NCBI RefSeq assembly: GCF_900104675.1
Contig: NZ_LT629945.1
Location: 1,602,756-1,666,755 of the forward strand
Direction: 5' to 3'
From: Angelakisella massiliensis
GTDB lineage: Bacteria > Bacillota > Clostridia > Oscillospirales > Ruminococcaceae
DNA length: 64,000 bases
Positions 26,773 through 36,200 of this stretch are shown here, piece by piece. The notes beneath the pieces are model-generated. The model ran no database searches, was not told the origin of the DNA, and was given only the letters and a program-made list of their open reading frames with translations. Position 1 is the first letter of the stretch. Every line of letters starts with the position of its first letter. A program made the translations under genes and the position numbers.

Positions 26773-27813
26773 CTATTCAATCACTCTGATGGTGTTTCCG
26801 CGTGCGTCTGTAATTTCAGTGGGGACCAGTTCCACTGTGATGGGGACGCTGGATAATGGGTACACACCGGCATGGGAACGGAGGATGGCCCGCAGCTCAT
26901 CCAAAGCCTGGGAAGGCAGCCGCAGCACCAGAGTATCATTCTCCATGGCAGCGGCGAATTCACCTGGCTGGAAGAAGACAGAAGCGTCCTCTCCCTGAAG
27001 ATACAGATCACGTCCTTTGCCTACTCTGGCCTGGAGCATATTGAGCAAAGTCTGAATATGGCCGGCTCCAAAACGCAGCGTTACTGTTCCGGCACTGAGC
27101 TTTGCGCCGATTTCGTCCATGTACAGAAAACCGGTGGAGGAGCCGTCTTTTTCCACCCCCTGCTGCCATAGGCTGCGGAAAGAGGGGGATTCCATCAAAG
27201 ATCCTCTGGCCAGATCTGCAATACAAAGGGGGATCTTCTCCTCCATCGCCCTGAGAAACTTTTCCCCATTCCAGCACATCAGCGCTTCCATCTCATCATG
27301 GGTGATGCCTACCGCCTGCAGAAAGATCATATGTCCATTGGGGGTATCAAGCTCTCCCAGCTCCGGATCTGTCCGGAAGGCAAGGGCGGTAAGCTGAGTG
27401 TCGCTTTCCAGAGCGATGGGGCCGTTGGCGTTCATATGATGTCCCGGACCAAAAACATTTCCGCTGGAAAATACATACCGGGCCAGGTTTTGCAGCAGGT
27501 TCACCGGCCAGACAGGAGGCTCTTCCTCCCCCTCCCTTTTCAGGCGAAAGGTCAACTCAAAACCATAGCCGCTTTCCTTAGGATCATCACTTTCCTTTTG
27601 GTACAGCTCGGTAAAGCCATAGGTGACATAATGCCAATGAGGGATGCCCCGCTCGCTTTTCCAGACCTCCACGCCATCCAGGGGATCATTGCCGCCCAGG
27701 AAAGCGGGAATGACAGTGCCATAGTAAAATCCCTTCTGTCCGGGGTAAAGCTGTCCCATGGCATGGGCGATGGCATCGAATCCTGCTTGGTTCAGTTCAG
27801 TTTCGTTACTCAT
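26773..27813 (-). CDS. Suppressor-of-fused (SUFU) domain protein
   Basis: This 346-residue cytoplasmic protein carries a SUFU domain over about residues 10-185: GIPHWHYVTYGFTELY, then SGYGFELTFRL and WPVNLLQNLARYVFSSGN. Bacterial SUFU proteins are known as immunity proteins of polymorphic toxin systems. The C-terminal half (about 190-346) is less clear. No toxin gene lies next to it, so it may be an orphan immunity gene. It opens the minus-strand immunity island ending with the giant protein at 33295-38952, which has its own SUFU module. Confidence 0.85.
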   Translation of the reverse strand: MSNETELNQAGFDAIAHAMGQLYPGQKGFYYGTVIPAFLGGNDPLDGVEVWKSERGIPHWHYVTYGFTELYQKESDDPKESGYGFELTFRLKREGEEEPPVWPVNLLQNLARYVFSSGNVFGPGHHMNANGPIALESDTQLTALAFRTDPELGELDTPNGHMIFLQAVGITHDEMEALMCWNGEKFLRAMEEKIPLCIADLARGSLMESPSFRSLWQQGVEKDGSSTGFLYMDEIGAKLSAGTVTLRFGAGHIQTLLNMLQARVGKGRDLYLQGEDASVFFQPGEFAAAMENDTLVLRLPSQALDELRAILRSHAGVYPLSSVPITVELVPTEITDARGNTIRVIE

Positions 27814-27825
27814 TTTTTCCTCCTT

Positions 27826-27979
27826 GTTGTCAGGGAATAATTCGAATCAAAAATGCCGGATTCTGCCGGACGATCTCCTCAGGCAGTTTTGGGGGATTGA
27901 CCATCAGATGCCAGACCCAGTTGGTTTCAGAGGTGGGTCAGCGCTTTCTCAAATATGTCTGACAGCCGCTTTTGCTCCA
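27826..27979 (-). pseudogene. Broken small gene in the immunity island
   Basis: On the minus strand one frame gives MEQKRLSDIFEKALTHL and then a stop. A neighbouring frame continues NWVWHLMVNPPKLPEEI and ends near 27830. The two look like pieces of one small protein interrupted by a frameshift. The family was not recognised. Confidence 0.4.
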
Positions 27980-28005
27980 TAACCTCTACCCTTGGCAAAA
28001 TTCCG

Positions 28006-28710
28006 TCAAGAGTTCAGCGGATTGACCTCCGTTCCTCCAATGGAACCCGCATTTTCATCCTCCTCAAAAACCGAGTCAAAAATCCTCTTGGTTTCATCGC
28101 TCATTTTTCTTACAAAGCCGGATAAAGACATCACCGTCAGTTCACCTTTCTCATTGGTCCGCAGCGGCTTTTGCCTGGATTTGGTAGGACCAAATAAAAG
28201 CTGCGGAATCAGGTGCGGGGGAATGGGACGCGGCGCAATAGTGGAACCGTGATTGCCGCTGGCTGCTGTCTGGGTGCAGCAATTAAACGGCTCCTGATGG
28301 CAGAGGTGCGGGACCGGATTGCGAATATGTTCAATCCGAATTCCGGCAGGCAGATCCTCCTTTTTCTTTACTGCGCCTGATGCCATACTATACATTACAA
28401 CATCTTCGCCGCGAAAGGGGCGACACTCCAGGGCAACCCCTTCAGGGATCAAAGCGCCGCTATAATCTCCGGTCTCCCGCAGAAGATAGTCAAATCCGGT
28501 CTCCACCCGCTCTACCGGCAACCGGGCCAAGACGATCAATGTTCCCCCGGATAATGTTACGGGATAAATCACATCTCCAACTTTTACCTTGGCGATGGAG
28601 GGCATTTTGGTGTGAACGCTGCCCAACACCACTTTGATTGGTCCGTAATCTCCGGCCTTTTTCAGCTTTCTCAGCTGTTCCTGAGGCCAGTATGTTATAT
28701 AGCCTGCCAT
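28006..28710 (-). CDS. Hypothetical protein (234 aa) in the immunity island
   Basis: I do not recognise the family. The N-terminal half (1-125) is beta-rich and compact, with VKVGDVIYPVTLSGGTLIVLA, possibly a PUA-like or barrel fold. The C-terminal half (130-234) has a Cys/His-containing segment HLCHQEPFNCCTQTA, proline-rich sequence and an acidic tail. There is no signal peptide or membrane segment. It is 12 nt downstream of 28723-29499 in the same direction. An immunity or toxin-related role is only suggested by its neighbours. Confidence 0.6.
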   Translation of the reverse strand: MAGYITYWPQEQLRKLKKAGDYGPIKVVLGSVHTKMPSIAKVKVGDVIYPVTLSGGTLIVLARLPVERVETGFDYLLRETGDYSGALIPEGVALECRPFRGEDVVMYSMASGAVKKKEDLPAGIRIEHIRNPVPHLCHQEPFNCCTQTAASGNHGSTIAPRPIPPHLIPQLLFGPTKSRQKPLRTNEKGELTVMSLSGFVRKMSDETKRIFDSVFEEDENAGSIGGTEVNPLNS

Positions 28711-28722
28711 ATGCGTTTCTCC

Positions 28723-29499
28723 TTAAAAATCCAGTAAAATCGGTGTCTGGTTTTGTTCCGCAAACCGCATCGCCTGCCAGAACATGGAAAAGGCGAACTT
28801 GGCCAATGATTGCGTATCATACTGGGTGTGCTCTTTGATATCAGCTTTGCTGATTTCTCCGCTTGCTGGGATAATGCCGTCTGTAGGATAGCCCTCCGTC
28901 TCGCTCCAGCGCAGGACGGTGTCCTCATCCGCCTGCCATGCCAATTGATTCAGCCATTCCAGCTCTTTGCGCAGGCCGCCTGTGGTGCTGAAAGTGGCCG
29001 GATTATTGTTGGGCATGGACCCCTGGAACATGATGGCATCTGACAGCGGCAGCCACCAGGTCGCGCCCCGGAACAAGGACCAAGTCCTCTCCGGATCCTC
29101 CGCCAGGCGTGCTACTGTGGGATGGGCAAAAAAATCCCAGTCTTTTTCCACAGTGGGCGGTACCGGTTCCCCATACACATGGCAGGCGGCTACCAGCAGC
29201 ATGGCGCCGAAGGCGTCCCAATCCGGTTTGTCGGTGTAATAGGGGCGTTCGTTGTCCTCCGGCCAGGGGGTATAGGGTGTCTGTCTCGGCTGGCAAATGG
29301 CAGCCAGCACCTGATCCCGCCAGCTCTCCACCGCCGTCTGGATCTCTGCTGGGTTCATTTCCTCCTCTTCCACGGATTCTCCGTTTGGGGTGATTTTTTG
29401 GAAGGAGTAGCCGTTTGCCTCCGCCCATTGCTGAACAACCGTCTTCCAGTTGTGGGAATAGTATCGGGTCAGTGTTCCCGCATAAATATCAAGTCCCAT
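28723..29499 (-). CDS. Hypothetical protein (258 aa) in the immunity island
   Basis: The start at MGLDIYAGTLTRYYSHNWK follows AAAGGAGGCATCATT, a strong ribosome site; eleven in-frame codons before it are rejected. The protein is soluble and rich in Trp and acidic residues. The opening MGLDIYAGTLTRYY resembles a family of uncharacterised Firmicute proteins that begin by naming a monomeric fold, but I cannot assign a domain. It is probably co-transcribed with 28006-28710. Confidence 0.65.
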   Translation of the reverse strand: MGLDIYAGTLTRYYSHNWKTVVQQWAEANGYSFQKITPNGESVEEEEMNPAEIQTAVESWRDQVLAAICQPRQTPYTPWPEDNERPYYTDKPDWDAFGAMLLVAACHVYGEPVPPTVEKDWDFFAHPTVARLAEDPERTWSLFRGATWWLPLSDAIMFQGSMPNNNPATFSTTGGLRKELEWLNQLAWQADEDTVLRWSETEGYPTDGIIPASGEISKADIKEHTQYDTQSLAKFAFSMFWQAMRFAEQNQTPILLDF

Positions 29500-29522
29500 A
29501 ATGATGCCTCCTTTTTGCTTTA

Positions 29523-29815
29523 TTAAAGCCATTTCAGGGTACAGTCGTGCCTGGAATTATCCGCATCCAAACTGATTTCCGTAATGGTGTCCACGGTCTC
29601 TTTGCTGGGATCATGGACGCTTTTTTCATAGGCCGGCCATTTATATGGATGAGCTGGCCGTATTTATGCCCACCAAAACCGCCCTGGAGGATATCATTGA
29701 AGGTGTTCAGGTTCCCGCCGATCTTCCGGTCCTAACCCAAGGTGAACACCCGCTCCAGCTCTTTACAGAAACCTTCCATACTGGAAAAGCGGCGGCCGCT
29801 GGTGGTGAGAGCCTC
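29523..29815 (-). pseudogene. Barstar-like immunity gene, disrupted
   Basis: Three minus-strand segments in order are FSSMEGFCKELERVFTLG then a stop, KIGGNLNTFNDILQGGFGG, and, in another frame, DPSKETVDTITEISLDADN ending CTLKWL. Joined, they resemble a barstar-type RNase inhibitor (FxxEL..LG..NLDAxNDxLxGGFG). An in-frame stop and a frameshift break it. Barstar proteins neutralise barnase-like toxins, which supports reading this region as a store of immunity genes. Confidence 0.6.
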
Positions 29816-29837
29816 TCTCGTTGATTCCCTGTCTCCT

Positions 29838-30206
29838 TCAAAGTATTCCGCAAGGGAGCTTCTCTTCCTCATAACAGGCAATCAGCTTGTCCAGCCATTG
29901 GTCTGAGCAGTCCAGACGTCTGCTGTCCGCGATCAAACCAAAGTCATCAGAGATGTATCCAGCCAACTCATCATCCTCTGATTTTTCATAGACTGTAAGA
30001 TATGCTTTCTCTTCAATTTCTTTGGTATCATCAACAACGTTTCCCGTTTTCAGTGCTTCAACGGCTTGATAAACCCGCATCCATTCTCCATCAAAAGGGT
30101 CATTGTCCCGCTGTTCCAGAAAATCATCTATGTCCAATTCTTCAAAATTGATTCTGCTCAGATGATCCAGCAGTTCCAACATCTGTTTCTCTATCACAAA
30201 TTTCAC
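29838..30206 (-). CDS. Small acidic hypothetical protein (122 aa)
   Basis: The predicted protein is very acidic and mostly helical, with ELDIDDFLEQRDNDPFDGEW near residue 23, EKAYLTVYEKSEDDEL near 65 and a C-terminal DKLIACYEEEKLPCG. Small size, strong acidity and position between a barstar remnant and other unassigned genes fit an immunity protein. The family was not recognised. Confidence 0.55.
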   Translation of the reverse strand: MKFVIEKQMLELLDHLSRINFEELDIDDFLEQRDNDPFDGEWMRVYQAVEALKTGNVVDDTKEIEEKAYLTVYEKSEDDELAGYISDDFGLIADSRRLDCSDQWLDKLIACYEEEKLPCGIL

Positions 30207-30269
30207 CTCTCATTTCCACTGAAAGTGTTCTTTCAGATGGTGCTCCTGTATGATTCGATCTTCCGGTTT

Positions 30270-30557
30270 TTATATCAGCATCCATATCCTCCGCCTGGGC
30301 GGGGATGGCCTTCTGCCGGTGACAGTGCCCATAACAGATATGCGTCGCCCAGAAACAGCAATGTTCATGACTGTATGACCCAACTGTGGTGATATCATCG
30401 GAGGTACAGACAGCGGGGCCTGTTCCACCAATTGGGCGGCAGGCTCGTGGGAGATACCTGCCAGTTCCACCATCAGGTATTTAAGCAGCTCACAAAAGCG
30501 GTACGGGCTGAAGATAACTGTTCCTTCCCCGTCCTGCAGGACGATTCTTCCCGGAGG
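30270..30557 (-). pseudogene. Gene remnant of unknown family
   Basis: A minus-strand frame reads IVLQDGEGTVIFSPYRFCEL, then KYLMVELAGISHEPAAQLVE and a proline-rich stretch ending near 30270. It lacks a plausible start and ends in low-quality sequence, so it is treated as the remains of a gene directly downstream of 30558-31061. Confidence 0.35.
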
Positions 30558-31061
30558 CTATTGCTCATTTGCTGAGTAAAATATTTTTGGTTCCTCCTGA
30601 GCAATGACATCCACAATGTGATTTTGTGTGTATATCCCGTAGTGTTTCCAGGGCGCTGGATAAAAGGAGCCGTCTTGTAGTTGCTGTGCATCGGTTACAG
30701 TGGACAGGTAGTCCAAAAAACGAGATTTTTCAAATTGTATTAGATATGTTCCGGTCCCTTTTTCTGACTCATCAAAAGAACAGTAGGACTCATTTCTGAT
30801 TTGATAGATGATGTAGTTCTCAAATACAATATCAAATTTTTGGGACGTGTCAGGGACAATTGGCCTACACTGCGTGAGAATTTGGTCCATAATGGGATTT
30901 CCGCAAGAATTGCCGGTGTGGGGATTTTCGTCCACCACTGCGCTCAAAATGGTGATATGAAGTTCATTCTCAGCCCCTTCTTTCAGTTCTGCAAGAAAAG
31001 GCATCTGACCTGCTTGTGACAGAATATGATCAGCTTGTGTAAAATAAATGGATTTCTGCAT
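30558..31061 (-). CDS. Hypothetical protein (167 aa) in the immunity island
   Basis: The protein begins MQKSIYFTQADHILSQA after a purine-rich GGAAAAG. It has a mixed alpha/beta composition, with FDIVFENYIIYQIRNESYC near residue 75 and YLIQFEKSRFLDYLSTV near 105. No membrane segment or signal peptide is seen. Family not recognised; the opening and size resemble small orphan immunity proteins. The 224 nt upstream (31062-31285) are AT-rich and hold nothing I can name. Confidence 0.6.
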   Translation of the reverse strand: MQKSIYFTQADHILSQAGQMPFLAELKEGAENELHITILSAVVDENPHTGNSCGNPIMDQILTQCRPIVPDTSQKFDIVFENYIIYQIRNESYCSFDESEKGTGTYLIQFEKSRFLDYLSTVTDAQQLQDGSFYPAPWKHYGIYTQNHIVDVIAQEEPKIFYSANEQ

Positions 31062-31285
31062 ATGCTTTTCCTTACGGGCGAACTGCTTTGATTGCCAGCT
31101 GCCCCCATAGCTCAAAATTGAGTTTTGAAATAAAGGTTTCAATTTTGAGCGTTTCCACTTTATCGACAGTATCGGTATTTTTGAAAAATGTTCGATACTT
31201 TTTGTGTCGTCGTACTTTTCCGCTTTATCTTGAACTGCGCTTTTTCCGGGCCAAAAGATGATGTCCCATAGTCCATTCCTCTGTT

Positions 31286-32395
31286 TCAGAGGGCACAGGA
31301 ATAGATGCTCATGGCCCCATAATCGGTGTGCAGCACAAGAGCGCTCCCCGTAAAGGCGAAATTCACCTGCCGCACCACAAAGGGATCATCGATGGTGGCC
31401 AGCAGCTGGCCGCTGCCAAAATCCCACAGCTCTATGGGAGAGCTGCCACGATCCTGCTGAACGGCCATGAGATTGCCTCTTGTCCGCACGATGCAGGTAT
31501 CTGAAAAGTTCAGTCCCTGTGGGACGGCAAAGGGGAAGGGATTGGCTGTTTCCTCTCCGGTCTGGGTCAGATAGAATTTCCCGCCAACGGAGAAGCACTG
31601 ATCATCCGGGGAGAAGAAGGGATGCCAGCCCTCATTGGGAATCACTACTTTTTGGGCAGACTTGAGATCGACCAGCACATACTCCCCCTCAGTGACACGG
31701 TAGACCGCTTTGCTCTGCCGGGGGGAGAGCATCCCGAAGCAGTAATAGGCAAAATTCGGGTCTTTTGACTTCCTGCATTTTACCGTTTCCTGCCACACCT
31801 CTGTACCTCGCCCAAAGTCAAAGACGACGATCTCCTCGCCCGTGTACCACAGGGCCAGGTCGCCGCTCTGGTCCAGCATGGTTCTCATGCTGTTTTTCTT
31901 GTTGGCAAAGGGGGTGATCTCATGGGTACGGAGGGAGAACTGCTCCAAAAGATAGCCGTTGTTCAGCAGCAGGGCATCATTGGGGCAGAGGACCTGCTCA
32001 TAGGTCATCCGCTTGGCACCCAGAGAAAACGTTTCCAGGACCTCCCCATTGCTGCTAAAGTGATAGAGGATCTCGTCCTCAAAATCTCCGGCTACCCTCG
32101 TCAGGAAGAAGTCACTCCTGGAGGGAGAGGATGCCAGAGGCATAAAGCTGTTACTGTCCTTTCCAACAAACCGGTGGCACCGAGCTTCTCCAACAGTGGC
32201 ATCTGGATTCTGATAGACAAATCCTTTCCTCATCTGGCCCATCATGGCGCTGGCTGCCTTGATTTTGACCTGAAAGGCGGAGTCGCACAGGATTTCCTTG
32301 ATCTTCCCGCCGCTCAGGCAGGTTCGGATGGTATGGCCGTCTATTTCAATCCGCCACTGTTTGTTTGTGGTGGGGTTGAGAAAGGTTTTTTCCAT
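31286..32395 (-). CDS. WGR-like domain protein with a beta-propeller-like C-terminus
   Basis: The 369-residue protein starts MEKTFLNPTTNKQWRIEIDG and continues with KAASAMMGQMRKGFVYQNP, a pattern close to WGR domains (residues 1-75). The remaining 290 residues contain repeated beta units (SNGEVLETFSLG, GDLALWYTGEEIVVFDFG, SPIELWDFGSGQLLATI), as in WD40-like propellers. The start at 32395 was chosen because upstream codons overlap the CbrC gene. It follows that gene by 16 nt. WGR proteins are often linked to nucleic-acid or PARP functions; its role here is unknown. Confidence 0.65.
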   Translation of the reverse strand: MEKTFLNPTTNKQWRIEIDGHTIRTCLSGGKIKEILCDSAFQVKIKAASAMMGQMRKGFVYQNPDATVGEARCHRFVGKDSNSFMPLASSPSRSDFFLTRVAGDFEDEILYHFSSNGEVLETFSLGAKRMTYEQVLCPNDALLLNNGYLLEQFSLRTHEITPFANKKNSMRTMLDQSGDLALWYTGEEIVVFDFGRGTEVWQETVKCRKSKDPNFAYYCFGMLSPRQSKAVYRVTEGEYVLVDLKSAQKVVIPNEGWHPFFSPDDQCFSVGGKFYLTQTGEETANPFPFAVPQGLNFSDTCIVRTRGNLMAVQQDRGSSPIELWDFGSGQLLATIDDPFVVRQVNFAFTGSALVLHTDYGAMSIYSCAL

Positions 32396-32411
32396 GGGCG
32401 CAGGCACCTCC

Positions 32412-33278
32412 TCAATCAAAATCCATCCAGAGCAGGTGCTTTCCGCAGTGGAGGCACTGGAACAGATAGCATTGCAGATGTCCGCCATTGACGGATTGGC
32501 GGATCATTTCCTTCTGCTCCTCATCCCACATGGGGTCATCCAGCACATCCTCCAGCACACCCAGGGCCCGCAGTTCTTTGGCACCCACATAGCCCAGAAA
32601 GGCGCAGTAGTCGCCGCAGTGGGCGCGCCAGTATTCCTGCTGCCAGCCCGAGTAACCGGGAGTTCGGTGGATGAGCTCATCCAGCTTCTCCGGATCGTCC
32701 ACACCATCGTCCAATGAGTATTCATCCTGAAATTCGCCATCAAATTTTCGGGCCGCTTCACCGCTGGCGATGCACGACGGGCACAAATAATCCATGTCTT
32801 TTTCAGAGAAGAATGGACCTTTGTAATAGAAAATGTGGGTTGTCTTGCCGCAGCAGTCGCAGACAACACCATCTGCGGATTCCTTAAAAGCACCGGTTTC
32901 CACAGGGTTCGGGTGATACCGGAAGAAGGGCAGGCCCAGCTGGACCCAGCGCTCCTGCTCTTTCTGCTTTTCCTCCGGTGTTTCAGGCTTGGGCAGGGCA
33001 TAATCATTGCCCCAGTGTTCGGCATATTCTTTCAAAACCCCCAGCCGCTTGAGAGTTTTTTTATCGGAGTGATTTCCAATTTGGCAGAGCAGCTCGTAGG
33101 CGTCCTTCTTAAAATCCAGCAGATCATATACATCCACCAGTACATCTTTGGCCTGTTTATCCCCGCTCTGTTCCAGTTCCACCTTAAAAGCGTAGAGGGC
33201 ACGGACGCTGTCCGGATTTCCTTGTGTCTGGCAAAATTGCTTTTGGAGCTCAATGTATCGTTTTAAGTATTCATTCAT
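32412..33278 (-). CDS. CbrC family protein
   Basis: The C-terminal 180 residues match the CbrC (UPF0167) family: GLPFFRYHPNPVETGAF, VCDCCGKTTHIFYYKGPFFS, CPSCIASGEAARKFDGEF and HRTPGYSGWQQEYW. The two CxxC pairs (residues about 138-141 and 166-169) and a C-terminal CLHCGKH suggest metal binding. In E. coli CbrC is linked to colicin E2 tolerance, consistent with an immunity island. The N-terminal 100 residues are helical. Start at MNEYLKRY (33278), 16 nt downstream of the giant gene; longer upstream frames overlap that gene. Confidence 0.82.
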   Translation of the reverse strand: MNEYLKRYIELQKQFCQTQGNPDSVRALYAFKVELEQSGDKQAKDVLVDVYDLLDFKKDAYELLCQIGNHSDKKTLKRLGVLKEYAEHWGNDYALPKPETPEEKQKEQERWVQLGLPFFRYHPNPVETGAFKESADGVVCDCCGKTTHIFYYKGPFFSEKDMDYLCPSCIASGEAARKFDGEFQDEYSLDDGVDDPEKLDELIHRTPGYSGWQQEYWRAHCGDYCAFLGYVGAKELRALGVLEDVLDDPMWDEEQKEMIRQSVNGGHLQCYLFQCLHCGKHLLWMDFD

Positions 33279-33294
33279 GAACACATCCTCTTCA

Positions 33295-36200
33295 TCAATC
33301 CCACCAGAAGTACCATACAGTGGACTGCCGCAGCACATCGGCCAGAGCGCCCACCGTGGCATCATCCGGATCCTGATCCACCACATCCGGACAGAAACCA
33401 TACTGCTGCGCGGCTGCCTCCATAGCTTTCTCTTCCGGGACGGGGGCCGGGAGCAGGAACTCCAGCTCATCGTGGCTCATGGCGGCAGGCGCCGCGCTGT
33501 ACTGTTCGAACCAGTATTTGGCCGCCGCCATCAGCTCAGGAGTATCAGGACACTCGTTCCAGTTTCCGAAAGGCAGCCAGGCGAAAATCTCCCAAGGGTC
33601 CTTCACCGGGATTTTTGCCAGAATGAGGGGATAGGTCATGCTGCTATCGGAATCCCAGTAGCTGGAAAAACGGTCATTGTCATAGCCGCCCTTCATTTCA
33701 CCCAGGATTTCCTCGTCCCAGTCCATATCGTCATCCTCGGCATCTTCCTTGCGCTGGTCAATGAGCTCCTCCAGAACGGCTTTTCCATCCTTGACAGGGG
33801 CAGACAGCATCTTCTTCCGATATTCGGCCACCTTGTCCGGGTCAAAGGTATAGTCATCCTCGCCGTCGCTGTCCGGGTCGGAATTCATCACCAGGCACTC
33901 CCACAGGGTTTCGTCATCCGCCCTGATGAGTACCGGCACAAAGCCTTCCTGAATACTGTCCCGCTTGGCATAGCTGTAAGCCGCCATGATGGGATCATCA
34001 TCCTTCATGGAAGGGAAATAGGTGCATTCACAGTCCAGATACTCCATCAAAGCCCTGGCCAGTTCCGAAGGCTCCAGCGTGTCCTCATCAAAGTCCTGCC
34101 CCTGCCAGTTGATAAAACGTTTTTCGATCACCTCTGCCATGGCCTGATAGTAGTCCTCGTCAAAGGGGATGAACAGGTAGGCTTCATCCTGGATCTCATC
34201 GGAGTAGTTGCGCTCCTGACCGATGACGCTGATGGCATAGTTGTCAATATCGCTGGGGAAATAGGGACTGTCCGGTTCTCCATAGTAGTAGGAGGCAAAG
34301 GCCCGGCCTTTCTGGTTGAACAGAGGTCCCACCAGCTGGCCGTCCAGCTCATCCCGGAGAAAGACCCGAAGATCCACACCGGCAGGATCGGACTTGACCT
34401 TCTGTACCACTTGGCCGTATTCCGCCAGAAATTCTTCTCCCATCAGGTCGTGCTCCATGCACCAGCGCAGATAGATGGCCATGTGATTGTAGGCGCTGAT
34501 TTCCTCCACCGGAAGGTCTTTTTCCTCAATGGTTTCCAGATGCCAGGCCGCGTCGTCCATTTCCACAATATAATCCTCTTCACCGCCTGCCAGAGTGCCC
34601 ATGGTGATGGCGTTGGGGCGGGCAGTGTCTGTAACGAAACTGATGCCTTCCATTTTGTCCAGCAAGGCGTCCGTGCCATGCTTCATCTTATACTCCAATT
34701 CCTCCCGGTAAAGGGGGAGCACCTGATAGAAGTTGACCTCCTCGCCGCTTGGCAGGGTACAGACCTCGCTGCCATCTTCGGCGTCCTGGGGACTGATCAG
34801 AATGGCGGCGCACAGCTTTGTGTCCTTTGCAAAGTCCTCCTCATTGTCCATGGTATGGCCGAAGCCCAGCCAGGTATCGCTGGCAATGGGCAGGCGGGCC
34901 AGGGTTTTCAGCAGACGGATGGGCCAGTACCACCGCTCCTTCTTCAGCTCTTCCTTTTTCAGCTTCCAGTCCTTCGGCAGGGCGATGGTCAGTTCCGCCC
35001 GCTCCAGCTTGTACTCCGCCAGTTCTGCCGGCACATTCATCCGGTGGGCGCCCATGCCCATTGTGACCAGAGTATAGTAGTCCCGATCCCCGGAGGGCGG
35101 CACCACGCAGATATCCACATGGATGTCCGGGGAAGACAGCTCATGGAACACATTCTCAAACTTGCCGAAGTACTGCTGGATGTGCCCTTCGATGACCTCC
35201 ATCTCCTCCTGGGTGTAAACCTCGGAAACACCGGATTGTTCATTCTGGGGTTCCTCACCATCCGGGCCGTCCTCACTGTCATCACCCGGATCGCCGTCCG
35301 ATGATGTCCAGGAGATTTTCAGGGTCATCTGCTCCTCCGGCAGGCCGACGCCGGGGCTGCGGGTGATGGTGTGCTTATCGTCTGCGGCAAAGCCGATAGT
35401 CTCGCCATCGTGGAGCTCCACATCGTTCTCCAGCACATAGGATACCAGGCTGGCCAAAAAGTCCCGCAGATCGCCGGGATTGGCATCGGCGCCCAACACC
35501 TCCATTTCATCTTTGCCAAATGAATCCATACCGTAGGTGTAGCCGTTCATGCCGTTCTCATCCCGCCACAGGCCGAACCAGATCCAGTTGAAGATAGGCA
35601 GCTCGTCCTCCTTCATCATATCGGCAAAGCCCTCATAGAAACGGGGCTCAAACACCACGCCGCTGGTATAGATGCCGGTGGCATAGTTCTGCCGGCAGCA
35701 GGCGGCCGCCAACTTTGTGAAGAGCTTGCCCTTCTCCAGCAGATCTTCCTCTTTGCCCAGCACCGCCACCATCAGGTGGGCGCGGTGTTCCCTGGCAATT
35801 TTGACCGCATCCTCCCACATATAGTTGTTTTCGGCATTGGCCTCCGCCTCGCCGCCTGGGATGGGGCAGGTCACCAGACTGACAGCGGCGATCATGTCGC
35901 CCACTTCAAACACCAGGGCATCGTCGCTCTTGTCCTCGCTTGCGTCATATTCATCCACGGTGATATCCCATTTTTCCTTCATGTCCCGGATGAACTGCTC
36001 CTTGTCCCACTTGCCCTTGGACAGCAGAACAAAACCGGTGAAAACGCCCCTGTGGTCCGTGTCATTCTCGTCCTCGTCCTCTGCCTCGGCCCGCTTTTCG
36101 ATCTCCTCCTGACACGCCTGGATTACCGCTTGGGCGTCCTCGTCCTCCGGGTCCAGTTCCGCCCACCGCTGGGCGTAAGGGATGGCTTTTTCCTCCTGGC

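Noticed and set aside
33278-33470. N-terminal extension of the CbrC protein
   Set aside because: The extra 64 codons overlap the 3' end of the giant gene in another frame and are rich in Arg, Trp and Ser; the ATG at 33278 lies 16 nt after that gene's stop.
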